Shown: positions 1-9,537, numbered from the stretch's first letter. The stretch: 64,000 bases of DNA from Chryseobacterium formosense (GCF_900116415.1 NZ_FPAP01000002.1:744001-808000); one strand, 5' to 3'. A program made the numbers and translations. Notes: generated by a model not told the origin, from the sequence alone.

Positions 1-3000
1 TTTCAAATTCCAATTCGATAGATTCGGTATCGAGCCAGCCTTTTTCAAGGAAATCGATGAACCAGTGTAAGTTTAAATCCTGAGCTTTTTCTTTTAAACT
101 GTTAAAATTAATCCAGTCTTCCAGCTGATGAATATTCTGTACAACGGTTTGTAAATCTGCGTTGTTTGGAACTTCATGCACAAATTCCAAAAGGTTATTT
201 TCTGCATTGTCAAAATCTTTCAATGTTTCAACAGTTACAGAAATCTGCTGATTATTATTCTGTTTTAATGAAAAATCTTTCAGCCAATCCGGGAAATTTT
301 GAATCGAAATTTTCTGAGCTAAATCTTTAGTGTTTTCAATAGTTTTTAAATCCTTTTCAATTGCAGAAATATCAAACGAATTCCCATTAAAATAAAGGTT
401 TGTTACTGATGAAAGTGAGTTGTAATGAAGATTGTTTAACTGATTTTTAAGCTGATGATAATTTTCAAGCTTTTCAAAAAGTCCGTCAATCTGCACATCA
501 GATTCAATTCCCGATTTCGCATAACCGTTCAGTTGTTGCTTCACTTTTCTCTGTTTAAACCATTTCGGTATAAACCACGTGTGTTTCGCCTGATTCCAGA
601 TTAATTTTAATGAAGCAAAATCTAGAGTTAAAATGGAAGAATTGAAACTCGCCGTAATTTGATTTTCAATTTCTTGAAATTGTGTTTGCTGACTCATCCA
701 GTTTTTAAACAAATTCAACTGACCTTCGTTAAAAACCAAATCAATTAAAGTCGATTTTACAGGATTTTCGTTTAAATATTCAAGAATTTCAATGCTGTTT
801 GAATTGGAAACATGATTTAACTGATACTGATTTTTCACCTGTTCAGCTAAATTTTTCTTTTCATTAAACTGAGAAATTGCTGAAAGGATCAGATTTTTAT
901 TTTCAAACTGATGCATTGAAGTTTTTATAGGCCGTAAAGCGTGAAGGGAAGGCTGCCCGATTTTTTTCACAATCGATGCAAATGGAATCAACCAGTCTTT
1001 CCACTGATTCCAATTGAATACATCGGCACTTTCCAAAGGAAAATTGATGTGAAAACGTTCATCTGCTTTTACATGATTGGTTTCCAAAAAAGCAATTGTA
1101 TCAAACAAACTCCAACCGATCGGGAATTTCTGGTGCAGTTCATTCACATATTTTCCGAGCTCTTTTCTTCGTTCGTCGAGGCGTTTTGCTTCTTCGTGAT
1201 AATCGGCATTGATTTTATATTTCGGAACTTCCAAAGTTCTTTCAAACTGTTTTAGAACATCCGATTTTTTAGACTTATTGGAATGTAATTCTAAGCAAAA
1301 TGCACCCAAACCAATATTTTCCAGACGGTGGTGAACCACATCCAAAGCGGCTTTTTTGGCGGCTACGAAAAGTACTTTCTTATCATTAGACAAAGCATCG
1401 GCGATGATGTTGGTGATGGTCTGCGATTTCCCGGTTCCGGGAGGTCCGTGAAGGATAAAACTTTTGTTGAGATTGGCATTTTTTACGGCATTTAGCTGAG
1501 AATTATCGGTTGAAATCGGCAAAACCAATTCTGAAGCCGAGATATTTTCTAAACTTTGAGCGTCATTTTGTACACTTTCTAAAGTTCCGGTTAATCGTCC
1601 GTCAATGAGACTTTTTACAATCGACGATTTCTGAATTTCTTCTGAATATTTCGAAATATCCTGCCAAAGAATAAGTTTATTAAACGAGAAAATTCCCAAC
1701 ACCAACTGTTCCAGAACGTCCCAGCCTTCGAGATTAAGCACTGCATTTCGGATAATTGCCAAAACTTTCGGAACATCAACGCCGGATTCATCCATCGGAA
1801 GATTTTCAAGACTGTTGATATTGAGTTTGAATTCCTGTTTTAAATATTCAAGCAGTGTAATGTTGATCATCGTTTCTTCTTCACGACTTCGAAGTGTGAA
1901 TTTAGAATTGACAGATTTTCTCGAAAGTTCAACCGGAACCAATAAAATGGGAGCGAGTCTAGGAACATCTTTATTTTTTGGCTCAAACCATCTTAAAAGT
2001 CCGATTCCCAAATACAATGTGCTTTTTCCGTTTTCTTCTTCGGCTAATTTTGCACTTCGGTAAAGGTTGGTAAGAATGTTATCCAGATCATCCTGATGAT
2101 AATACGTCAACAATCGGTTGTATTTAAACTCATCTTCCGCCAACTTGAAAAGCGGTTGCGATGAATGTAATGGTTCGCCGTACAGATTATATTTTCTGAG
2201 AATCGCCTGATTATTGTCGGGAAGAATTGTAAAAGATTTTCCGTCGGCTAAATGATCTTCAAGAACATTTGTTTTAATATCAACCAGCTGCAACATACTT
2301 TCGGTAAACCGCAGATTGAGCAAATTGTTTCTGAGTGATAAATCCAATAGTTTTCTTTCCCAGACTTTTTGCTTGGTTAAATTTGAAAAATCAGTCAGTT
2401 CGAGATCGTCGTATTGCGTTCCCAAATCGAAATCCTGATCCAGTTCTGTGGAATTTTTTATAGAATCAAAATTCTGATTTTTAATAGTGTCATTTTTCAG
2501 AAGTGGGAGAGGAGAAATTCCCGCTGATCTTGCATTTTTGATGTCTAATGAAAGAAGAAAACGTGAAGAATCCATCAACTGAGTTTCTGCAGAATTCATC
2601 GCATCTTTGAATGAAATTTGGTTTCCTTTGCAAAGACTTGTCGATTCAATAAGAGCAATTTCCTTAATTCCTGAAGCAATTCTTTTGGAAATGGCGGCTT
2701 GGTCAAAATTAATCATTCCGTCAAACCGTTGATCATCGAGCCAGACTCCCACAAAAGCATGACCTTCAGTAACCACAATAATTGGATTTAAATCAATCGC
2801 TTCCAAACACGCCGCAAAAAGCAGAGAAATATCAATACAGTTTCCGAATTTTGTTTCTAAAACAGTATCCACAAGCCTGATTTTCTGTCCGTATTTTTCA
2901 AAACTTGGAGGCATTGCGCTGTAGATCAATTCCAGGTTTTGAATGGATTTGTAAATTGCGGAAACCATCTGCAAAACTCTTTCCTTGCTTTTTTGCTGAT

Positions 3001-3496
3001 AGCCTTCAAACGATGCCGTCAGTTTATTTCTGGCTAAAATATCAATCGCATCCGCTTTGATTTTGTACAAAGAAGTGTTGTTTGAAAGAACATATGAAGC
3101 CAAAAGTGGCGGATGAGACTGCAATCCGCCAAAATAATCTATTGGCAAAACGTCGATGCTGAAACTTTTCTCATAAATCGATTCTCCGTTCTTAAAAACC
3201 TGAATTTTTATCTGATCTAAATCTTTCTCGGTTAAATTTTTAAGCAAAGAATGATTAAAAACAAAACTGAAAAGGGATATTTTATATAGAGAATTCTGTC
3301 TGATTTTATCAATGTAAACATCGTATTTTTCGAACAAACCTAATGAAGAAGTAATCTGAAGATTCAGATTTTCAAAATCTTCGGTCACCTCTTTAAAAGA
3401 AATGCTCTGCAAAAACGGAAGCTGATTAAGGCAAAAAGTATAGTTGAAATAAGGGCTGTGCTGTATTTGTAAGTCAAACGGAATAATCTGATTCAT
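1..3496 (-). CDS. DUF4011-type superfamily 1 helicase/ATPase, C-terminus cut by window edge
   Basis: The minus frame is open from the ATG at 3496 to the window start, giving about 1165 residues with no stop. Residues 684-691 read GPPGTGKS, a Walker A motif of superfamily 1 helicases. Around residue 370 the stretch KVWERKLLDLSLRNNLLNLR is the DUF4011 signature. An upstream segment has GNCIDIS with Cys220 and GHAFVGVWLDD with His246, resembling a transglutaminase-like Cys-His-Asp fold. Family members usually continue with helicase motifs and often a DUF3320 or Vsr-like nuclease end, which lies outside the window. The role is probably nucleic-acid processing, and some large proteins of this kind occur in defence islands. 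Family assignment is firm; function is not. Confidence 0.85.
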   Translation of the reverse strand, partial: MNQIIPFDLQIQHSPYFNYTFCLNQLPFLQSISFKEVTEDFENLNLQITSSLGLFEKYDVYIDKIRQNSLYKISLFSFVFNHSLLKNLTEKDLDQIKIQVFKNGESIYEKSFSIDVLPIDYFGGLQSHPPLLASYVLSNNTSLYKIKADAIDILARNKLTASFEGYQQKSKERVLQMVSAIYKSIQNLELIYSAMPPSFEKYGQKIRLVDTVLETKFGNCIDISLLFAACLEAIDLNPIIVVTEGHAFVGVWLDDQRFDGMINFDQAAISKRIASGIKEIALIESTSLCKGNQISFKDAMNSAETQLMDSSRFLLSLDIKNARSAGISPLPLLKNDTIKNQNFDSIKNSTELDQDFDLGTQYDDLELTDFSNLTKQKVWERKLLDLSLRNNLLNLRFTESMLQLVDIKTNVLEDHLADGKSFTILPDNNQAILRKYNLYGEPLHSSQPLFKLAEDEFKYNRLLTYYHQDDLDNILTNLYRSAKLAEEENGKSTLYLGIGLLRWFEPKNKDVPRLAPILLVPVELSRKSVNSKFTLRSREEETMINITLLEYLKQEFKLNINSLENLPMDESGVDVPKVLAIIRNAVLNLEGWDVLEQLVLGIFSFNKLILWQDISKYSEEIQKSSIVKSLIDGRLTGTLESVQNDAQSLENISASELVLPISTDNSQLNAVKNANLNKSFILHGPPGTGKSQTITNIIADALSNDKKVLFVAAKKAALDVVHHRLENIGLGAFCLELHSNKSKKSDVLKQFERTLEVPKYKINADYHEEAKRLDERRKELGKYVNELHQKFPIGWSLFDTIAFLETNHVKADERFHINFPLESADVFNWNQWKDWLIPFASIVKKIGQPSLHALRPIKTSMHQFENKNLILSAISQFNEKKNLAEQVKNQYQLNHVSNSNSIEILEYLNENPVKSTLIDLVFNEGQLNLFKNWMSQQTQFQEIENQITASFNSSILTLDFASLKLIWNQAKHTWFIPKWFKQRKVKQQLNGYAKSGIESDVQIDGLFEKLENYHQLKNQLNNLHYNSLSSVTNLYFNGNSFDISAIEKDLKTIENTKDLAQKISIQNFPDWLKDFSLKQNNNQQISVTVETLKDFDNAENNLLEFVHEVPNNADLQTVVQNIHQLEDWINFNSLKEKAQDLNLHWFIDFLEKGWLDTESIELEFE

Positions 3497-3644
3497 AAGT
3501 GTATTTTGTGATGATCACTCTCTTTCTTGTGAGAAAATGCAATTTAGAAATAAAAGTGATAATCACAAAATGGTTTGGCGTAAAGGAGGAAATTAGATTA
3601 TAGAAAAAGATAAATTGGATATCCGTTATTTGTCAAACTGGGAT

Positions 3645-3729
3645 TTTAACCACGAAGAGCACTAAAGATTTCACAAGGAACACAATAGTTGTGAGCTTTG
3701 TGAAATCTTTAGTGCACGTTGTGGTTAAA
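3645..3729. repeat. Long inverted repeat (AACCAC...GTGGTT type)
   Basis: Arms TTTAACCAC (3645-3653) and GCACTAAAGATTTCACAA (3659-3676) are perfectly complementary to 3698-3715 and 3721-3729. This makes an 18-bp stem with an outer 9-bp stem and a 21-nt loop. It fills most of the 3497-3802 gap between the helicase and the DUF2199 gene. Related AACCACAAAAG sequences occur at 14800, 20596 and 37640, so it belongs to a dispersed intergenic family. It could act as a bidirectional terminator, but there is no clear T tract. Confidence 0.75.
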
Positions 3730-3802
3730 AATAATCATAATTACAGCAAACAGCATTTAAAAATAGCATATTGCAGACAATCAGAAAAGATAATTATAAA
3801 GT

Positions 3803-4342
3803 TTAATTATGATGAATTTTCAAAATATTCTGAACAATACTTTTTGCTTTTTCTAAACTAATTCCATTCTTTTGATCGCTGTAAAGCTGATGACTGTCAT
3901 CAATAACTTGAACATTTGGAATAATTCCGGGTTTATTTTCTATAGAAACCGTATGTAAATTTAAAGTGTTTTGATACCCGAAAATTTCGTTTTGTAGATA
4001 CCCAAAATATGGTTCTAAATGTATTCTTTCTTCATCATTCCAATTTTCATTTCTTTTAATGAAATTTTCTTCACTAATTGTAACCCAGATATCAAAATTC
4101 AAATTTTCTGAATAATCTAAAACAGGAATTGCGAGCCTAACCCGATGGAAAAAATGATCATCGATTATACATAGACTTTTTTCATATTCTACACGTTCGC
4201 TTATTTCATTCTCAGGAATTGTAAAATAGTATGAAGGAAATTCACTGCCAAAAGTTAGTGGTATTTCGTCATAAATCTGACCGCAGCAAAGACACTGAAA
4301 CTTTGTTTCCTTGTTTTTATTTAAGAATTGAAAAAGCTTCAT
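3803..4342 (-). CDS. DUF2199-family protein
   Basis: A 179-residue cytoplasmic protein without a signal peptide. Residues 16-21 are QCLCCG, a small Cys cluster (C17, C19, C20). It is followed by SLCIIDDHFFHRVRLAIPV and FDIWVTISEENF, the order of motifs typical of DUF2199 (a C-x-x-C-G opening, a 'LC.ID...F.R..IPV' strand and a 'W.S/TIS' strand). The biochemical role of the family is unknown. It stands alone, with a repeat-rich gap on its right and the long inverted repeat on its left. Confidence 0.7.
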   Translation of the reverse strand: MKLFQFLNKNKETKFQCLCCGQIYDEIPLTFGSEFPSYYFTIPENEISERVEYEKSLCIIDDHFFHRVRLAIPVLDYSENLNFDIWVTISEENFIKRNENWNDEERIHLEPYFGYLQNEIFGYQNTLNLHTVSIENKPGIIPNVQVIDDSHQLYSDQKNGISLEKAKSIVQNILKIHHN

Positions 4343-4413
4343 GAAAAAATCTGAGTAAAAAATTAATACACTAGCAAATATACAAAGTTCTTCAATCTCA
4401 AGTGAAAAACATC

Positions 4414-4860
4414 TTAATCTTCCTTTTTCTGTAAAATTCTTCCCTGAGCGTCAAAAATTACTTTCCATTCCTGAGAATAATTTTTTAGCTCAATTTGATA
4501 GATTACTTTTCCGGCTTCTGTAATTTTTTTGATGTCATCGGTTCTGTAACCGTTAAATGATTTTTTAATAGAGGCTAAAACCGTTTTTGGAAGATTATTT
4601 TTTGAGATTTCTTCTTCATGTCTTACCAGTTTCCCATCTTTCGAATACAAAACTTTGTGATCATCGCCTAAAAACCCGGTTTCAAATTCCACTTCATAAA
4701 GATTTCCTTTGATTTCCCATTCGATATCTGAAGCTTTCGAGAAGGTTTTTTGAAAGTGATTTAAAATCACTGACGGAACTTCACTCTGATGAATATTCTG
4801 TGCTGAAATCTGGTTGAAACTTAAACTTAAAATGCTGATTGTTAATATTAAATTTTTCAT
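4414..4860 (-). CDS. Secreted PepSY-like (DUF2874-type) protein
   Basis: I place the start at 4860 rather than 4917, because MKNLILTISILSLSFNQISAQ is a clean Sec signal peptide cut after AQ. The mature part has two similar halves: FQKTFSKASDIEWEIKGNLYEVEFE... and IKKSFNGYRTDDIKKITEAGKVIYQIEL. Each has the 'F...A..I.W....Y.VEF' pattern of PepSY_like periplasmic proteins of Bacteroidota. These are thought to be small periplasmic inhibitor-like or binding domains. The function here is unknown. Confidence 0.7.
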   Translation of the reverse strand: MKNLILTISILSLSFNQISAQNIHQSEVPSVILNHFQKTFSKASDIEWEIKGNLYEVEFETGFLGDDHKVLYSKDGKLVRHEEEISKNNLPKTVLASIKKSFNGYRTDDIKKITEAGKVIYQIELKNYSQEWKVIFDAQGRILQKKED

Positions 4861-5178
4861 AATGTAAATATTTATACAGCTAATTTCCGACACAATTCTG
4901 GAAACATTTGGGAACAAACTTTAAAATAAATTTTTAAAATTTTAAGACCATTAAGATTAAGTAAGTTTTGAAGTTTAATTAAGAAAAATAAATTTCTTAA
5001 GAATTTGTTTCTCGCTGATTAAACAGATTTAGCAGATTTTAGAATCCGTTTTATCTGCAAAACCTTTGCGAGTTTAAATTTTATCTCTGATAAAATCATT
5101 GCGCCTTAAAGTTTGAAGTGATAAAGAAAAATCTTGCGTCATTGCGTTTAACCAATTTTTTTCATATCATTACATACT
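4861..5178. other. Intergenic region with degenerate repeats
   Basis: No gene is seen. It holds AT-rich sequence plus fragments of dispersed repeats: a 'cgctgattaaacagatttagcagatttt' type stretch near 5012-5040 and 'aacctttgcgag...ttgcgcctta' type stretches near 5061-5111. It lies between divergent genes, so it must carry the promoters of the PepSY-like gene and the cupin gene. I could not place a convincing flavobacterial -33/-7 pair. Confidence 0.5.
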
Positions 5179-5607
5179 ATGGAAATACTAAAATATATAA
5201 CAGCAATATCAATGTGCATTTTGTTTCAACAAACGATAAATGCACAGAAAAGCAAAGAACCAATTAATTATACCATCGAAAACTGTGTCAACGAATTTGA
5301 TTTAACAAAAGCAAAAAAGACCAATGTTGGCTATCAATATTGGTTTGGCGATAAAAATTTTACTGAAGAAAATACCTTAAAAATGAGCATTGTCGAGCCG
5401 GGAAAATCAACGCACGCTCCTCATCGTCATCCGGAAGAAGAATTTTTTTACATTCTGGAAGGAAAAGCGACCTTTTATCTTGATGGGAAAACGAAAGTAG
5501 TAGGTTCGAATACGAGTCTGTATTGTCCGCCGAATTCTGAACATGGCATCAGTAATGCGGGAACAACGGATTTGAAATATTTGGTGATTAAGAAGGATTT
5601 GAGATAA
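5179..5607 (+). CDS. Secreted cupin-domain protein
   Basis: A 142-residue protein with an N-terminal signal peptide ending near INAQ (residue 23). A single cupin_2 barrel follows: motif 1 has H79, H82, H84 and the acidic run EEE (86-88), then G95, and motif 2 has P118 and H122. The His/Glu set is compatible with a bound metal ion. Small periplasmic cupins can be sugar or quercetinase-like enzymes or simple binders, and the sequence does not say which. It is transcribed alone, divergent from the PepSY-like gene. Confidence 0.7.
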   Translation: MEILKYITAISMCILFQQTINAQKSKEPINYTIENCVNEFDLTKAKKTNVGYQYWFGDKNFTEENTLKMSIVEPGKSTHAPHRHPEEEFFYILEGKATFYLDGKTKVVGSNTSLYCPPNSEHGISNAGTTDLKYLVIKKDLR

Positions 5608-5713
5608 TTCGATTGAATGTAAAGATTCGACTCCCGCAGATTAAACAGATTGTGCAGATCAATAATTGAAAAAATCAGCGTGATCAGCGAGAGATAAAAA
5701 AACTCAATAAATA

Positions 5714-6523
5714 TTAAGGCTCATACACCAATCTAAAGAAAGAAGAAATACCTTCATCCTGATGTGAAAGCGGAATTCCAGTAACGATGCCTACAGCAAA
5801 ATGAGAATCCAGTTTAATTTTAGCCTGTGGACGAAGCGTGACTAACATTTTCCCGTGACTGATTTCCTTGTTAACTTCCATTCCGATAAAATGACCTGAA
5901 TTGGGTAAAGAATACATCACTGAGCTATTGATTTCCCAATCTACAGGAGTTCCGCTTTCGCCAAATTCATGCTGAATTTTTGGATAGGTATAAACCAATG
6001 TATGAATATTTGAACCCCACTTTTTTGCTGCCACAAAAAACGGACTGTACACCAAACCTGTAATGAATTTTCCTTTTCCGTAATTTTTAAAATCATTGAA
6101 TTCTACTACTTGTGTATAGCCAATTGCCATCGAAGTTTTAGCCTTTTCTGAAACGAAAAATGTGTATTGTGCCGAAAATCTGATTCCATCCAAACGGTTT
6201 CCAGGGATTTGCTCTTTAGAAGAACCTTTTTTTGGACTGAAAAACGAAAAATCTGTTTCTACCTCAAGACCTAATCTATTGATAGGAGCGAATTCGTATT
6301 CTGCTAAAAATCCGTTTTCTCTGTAATTTTTTCCGCCTGAAAAATCGGCTCCCAAATTGAATTCTTTTTCACCTTTTCTGGCTCCGAGATCTCTCACCAA
6401 ATCCTGAAAAATGGGTTCAGCATGAGAAACTTTTACAGGGTTTGACTGGGTTTGAGCCACTGCTGAAAAATTTCCTAAAAAGGTAATAATTCCTGCTAAT
6501 AAGATTCGTTTCGTTGTTTTCAT
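5714..6523 (-). CDS. Predicted outer-membrane/periplasmic beta-strand protein (HAEP...DLGARKGEKE family)
   Basis: The likely start is the ATG at 6523 (MKTTKRILL), giving a signal peptide ending at VAQT. The mature N-terminus carries HAEPIFQDLVRDLGARKGEKE, followed by alternating strands rich in aromatic residues and glycine (FLAEYEFAPINRLGLEVETDF), which fit an outer-membrane beta barrel. Homologues with this opening occur in many Bacteroidota and are often misnamed. It lies downstream of a two-component system on the same strand, 325 nt away. Regulation by that system is possible but not shown. Confidence 0.55.
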   Translation of the reverse strand: MKTTKRILLAGIITFLGNFSAVAQTQSNPVKVSHAEPIFQDLVRDLGARKGEKEFNLGADFSGGKNYRENGFLAEYEFAPINRLGLEVETDFSFFSPKKGSSKEQIPGNRLDGIRFSAQYTFFVSEKAKTSMAIGYTQVVEFNDFKNYGKGKFITGLVYSPFFVAAKKWGSNIHTLVYTYPKIQHEFGESGTPVDWEINSSVMYSLPNSGHFIGMEVNKEISHGKMLVTLRPQAKIKLDSHFAVGIVTGIPLSHQDEGISSFFRLVYEP

Positions 6524-6593
6524 ACTGCAAATCAACAGTACGAATCGGGAAAATTTTTGGAAGAAATCTGGAAAGAAACGGGAATTTTCTTTA

Positions 6594-6654
6594 AAGTAAA
6601 AAGTAAAAGTAAAAAGTAAAAAGTAAAAAGTAAAAAGTAAAAAGTAAAAAGTAA
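6594..6654. repeat. Heptanucleotide microsatellite (AAGTAAA)n
   Basis: About eight tandem copies of a 7-bp unit. The GT dinucleotide recurs at 6596, 6603, 6609, 6616, 6623, 6630, 6637, 6644 and 6651, so there is one 6-bp step among 7-bp steps. It sits about 70 bp upstream of the start of the beta-strand protein gene, in the 6524-6848 gap. The rest of that gap holds only another degenerate 'tctgcg' repeat and no gene. Confidence 0.9.
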
Positions 6655-6848
6655 GTTTTTGATAAACTCAAAACTGAGTTACAGATTAAAAAAAATTTAT
6701 CTGCGTAATTTGAAAAATCTGCGAGAAAAATCTTAAACAAGTTGCTCCAAAAGAATAATATCTGTGTAGAAAGACATTATTAAAAAAGTTTCGCTTCGGA
6801 GGAGCGCTATCTTTAAAGGTTTTCAAATTAAAAAATAATTAATGATCA

Positions 6849-8126
6849 TTAAAAATTCACTGAAAATTTGTGCATTCCGTTTTTAAAATCATACCAAACC
6901 GAAAAATCATATAATTCTGCAATCGCTTTTACAATCGCCAATCCTAAACCGCTTCCTGATTGATGTTCTTCAGATTTTTGAAATCGCGTGAAAATTTTCT
7001 CTTGATTTAAAGATTTTTCAGCTCCAGTATTGAGAACGCTCAATTTTTTTGAATCAACGATAATCTCCACTTTTCCGGATTTTATATTATGAAAAATCGC
7101 ATTTCGCAACAGATTGGAGATCACAATATTCATTAATGCAGTATCGGCATTTACTGAAAGCTCATTATTTTCGGTGAAATGAATTTCAACTTGTTTAAAA
7201 TCTGCAATATCTTGTAAATCGTCTATGTTTTTTCGGACAATATCATTCACTTTAACTTCCTGGTTGTCAAAAAACTGTTTATTTTCAATTTTAGTGAGAA
7301 GAAGAAGAGATTTATTAAGACGAACCAACCGTTCAATAATTTCCATGATCTCGGCAATTTTTTCGGCTTGATTTTCTGTGAAATCTTCTTTTTCAATTAA
7401 TAATTCCAATTTATTGATAGCAATTGCTAAAGGTGTCTGAAGTTCATGGGAAGCATTTCCAATAAACTCCTTTTGCTGTTCGTAGCTTTTCTCGCTGTAT
7501 TGTAGAAGAGTTGTTACCGCATCCTGTAAATCGCTGAATTCTTTAGTTTTGGTTTCCACTTTAGGGAAAGTTTTGCTGATTCCCAAACGGTAATTTTTCA
7601 ATTCGTGCAGAAGTTCGTAAAATGGTTTCCAAAGTCTCTGTAATACCAAATTATTTAGAATCAAAATACTGAAAATCAGAAGAACGTACAATCCTGCTGC
7701 ATCCCAAAGAAGTTCTTTAACTAGGTCATCTTCCTCGACCATATTATTGAAAATTTTCAATTCATAAAAATTTCCATTCTGCTCAAAAACGGTAGTAAGA
7801 ATTCTTACCGGTTCAAGCTCAGGAGCTTCGTCGTCGGCATCCTGAGCATAAATTTCAGTGTCTTCGTACGTATCTTTAAAATTGAGTGCTTCTTTTTTGC
7901 TGATGGGATTCACAGAGAAAAATCCTTCATCAAAAGTCTTCTGTTGGAGAATTGATGGGTCTTTTTCAGCCTTAAAAACAATCTGACGTTTGTAATTTTC
8001 CAGTTCTTCATCTACACTATCCTTGATTTCATCGAGCATATTAAAATAAAAAATGACTGACCAAAAACTGACGATCAGTAAAAGGTAGCCCATCAGATGA
8101 AGGATAGATTTGTTGAGCAGCTTCAT
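6849..8126 (-). CDS. Sensor histidine kinase
   Basis: A 425-residue membrane kinase. Transmembrane segments lie at about residues 8-30 and 146-165, flanking an extracytoplasmic region of about 115 residues. The H-box is NASHELQTP with phospho-acceptor H227. The N-box is SNLLRNAIFHN (N342) and the G2 box is GSGLGLAIV (391-399). The G1 (DxGxG) box is degenerate and reads LNTGAE near 365-370. Its ATG overlaps the end of the response regulator gene by 4 nt, so the two are translationally coupled. The signal sensed is unknown. Confidence 0.92.
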   Translation of the reverse strand: MKLLNKSILHLMGYLLLIVSFWSVIFYFNMLDEIKDSVDEELENYKRQIVFKAEKDPSILQQKTFDEGFFSVNPISKKEALNFKDTYEDTEIYAQDADDEAPELEPVRILTTVFEQNGNFYELKIFNNMVEEDDLVKELLWDAAGLYVLLIFSILILNNLVLQRLWKPFYELLHELKNYRLGISKTFPKVETKTKEFSDLQDAVTTLLQYSEKSYEQQKEFIGNASHELQTPLAIAINKLELLIEKEDFTENQAEKIAEIMEIIERLVRLNKSLLLLTKIENKQFFDNQEVKVNDIVRKNIDDLQDIADFKQVEIHFTENNELSVNADTALMNIVISNLLRNAIFHNIKSGKVEIIVDSKKLSVLNTGAEKSLNQEKIFTRFQKSEEHQSGSGLGLAIVKAIAELYDFSVWYDFKNGMHKFSVNF

Positions 8127-8800
8127 TTTTCAATTAATTTATAGCCGATTCCGTAGACCGCCTCTATTTCTATGTCAGCGTTGGATTGCTGAAGTTTTTT
8201 TCTTAAGTTTTTGATCTGATAATAGATGAAATCAAAATTATCTGCCTGATCAATGTGGTCGCCCCAAACGTGTTCTGCCAAAGCGGTTTTTGTGACCAGT
8301 CTTTTTTTGTTGAGGAGAAAAAAATGAAGAATGTCAAACTCTTTCCGGTTCAGCGTGATTTTTTCTCCATCGACGAAAAAGATTCTTTCGGTTAAGTCCA
8401 GTTCAGTATTGGCCAGTTCAATGCTGTTTTTACCATCCTGATTTTTTCTTCGTAAAACCGCTTTTATTCTAGCGTTAAGTTCGGCATTATGAAAGGGTTT
8501 CGTTAAATAATCGTCGGCTCCGAGTTCCAATCCTGTTAGTTTATCATCCAGAGAATCTTTTGCGGAAATAATGATAACATTTTCCGATTTTCCCATGTCT
8601 TTTAATTGTTGGAGAAGTTGCAGACCATTTCCGCCGGGGAGCATGATATCCAGTAAAATACAGTCGTACGAATACACCGCAATTTTTTCGCTGGCTGACT
8701 GATAGTTTTCTGCAGTTTCGATAAGAAACTGCTCCTGAATCAGAGAATCATGAATTGATTTTAAAAGTTCTTTTTCGTCTTCTACAACAAGGATCTTCAT
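8123..8800 (-). CDS. OmpR/PhoB-family response regulator
   Basis: A 225-residue two-domain regulator. The receiver domain has acidic E7/D8/E9, phospho-acceptor D51 in LLDIMLPGGNG and K101 in DDYLTKPF. The C-terminal winged helix (about 128-222) has the typical LNRKEFDILHFFLLNKKRLVTK start and a VYGIGYKL end. It is the first gene of the two-gene operon with the overlapping kinase. The likely target is local, but no operator repeats were identified. Confidence 0.93.
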   Translation of the reverse strand: MKILVVEDEKELLKSIHDSLIQEQFLIETAENYQSASEKIAVYSYDCILLDIMLPGGNGLQLLQQLKDMGKSENVIIISAKDSLDDKLTGLELGADDYLTKPFHNAELNARIKAVLRRKNQDGKNSIELANTELDLTERIFFVDGEKITLNRKEFDILHFFLLNKKRLVTKTALAEHVWGDHIDQADNFDFIYYQIKNLRKKLQQSNADIEIEAVYGIGYKLIEK

Positions 8801-8920
8801 ACAACAAAGGTAGAAAATGATTCTGGAAAGAGTTGGGAATTTAAAAACACCACTATTATACTGTTAAATTTTAGTTTGTAATATAATAGTAAAAATCATC
8901 ATTTATATTTACAAAATTCA

Positions 8921-9409
8921 TCATCTTTGGATATTATTGATTTTCTCTAAAAAAAACCTAATCTCTTCATATTTCTGCGTTCCAATCAATAATTTTTTAC
9001 TGTCTTTAAAGACGAGCTGAAGTCCGATATTTCCTGAAATGTTGTACGCTTTTCCTTTTCCAAATAATCCGATTCTTAATCCCCAACCTCCATATTCGCC
9101 GATTGGAGAATATTCTCTAATGTACGCTTTCTGAATAGTTTTCCATGGAAAATATTTAAACTGTAAATGAAACGGAAAAAGTCGCACTCTGATTCCAAGT
9201 TCGTCGATTTTTGTTTCAAGTTTAATGATGAAAAATAAAATAAATACAATTGCTGTCACAGCAAATGAAGCAATCAACTCACCAGAGGAAAAATACTGTT
9301 TATTTTCAATGTAATTATAAACGGTAAATCCGATGGCGAAAATGATAATCAGCCAAAGCCACCATTGTCTGAATCTTTGTTTTTCATAGAATACAGAGCT
9401 CTCTTTCAT
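8921..9409 (-). CDS. Two-TM membrane protein with PH-like C-terminal domain, unknown function
   Basis: A 162-residue protein. Two hydrophobic segments (about 17-33 and 45-63) are followed by a soluble beta-rich part containing FPFHLQFKYFPWKTIQKAYIREYSPIGEYGGWG. The 'I..DELGI.V...P....F..IPW..I....VR.Y.P..EYGGWG' pattern recurs in small Bacteroidota membrane proteins with a PH-like fold. No catalytic residues can be recognised. It is transcribed divergently from the DUF4861 gene and its role is unknown. Confidence 0.6.
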   Translation of the reverse strand: MKESSVFYEKQRFRQWWLWLIIIFAIGFTVYNYIENKQYFSSGELIASFAVTAIVFILFFIIKLETKIDELGIRVRLFPFHLQFKYFPWKTIQKAYIREYSPIGEYGGWGLRIGLFGKGKAYNISGNIGLQLVFKDSKKLLIGTQKYEEIRFFLEKINNIQR

Positions 9410-9537
9410 AGGAATAATTTTAGATAAAATTAAATAATTTCTCCGAGTTGGTTCGTTATTTTTCTTTTAAGAAAGATTTAAGGTTTAAAAATGAAATTAT
9501 AAGAAGAATATTTTTACTTTTGAGAAAATAACATTTC

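Noticed and set aside
4861..4917. Upstream start of the PepSY-like protein
   Set aside because: It would put 19 hydrophilic or mixed residues before an otherwise perfect signal peptide.
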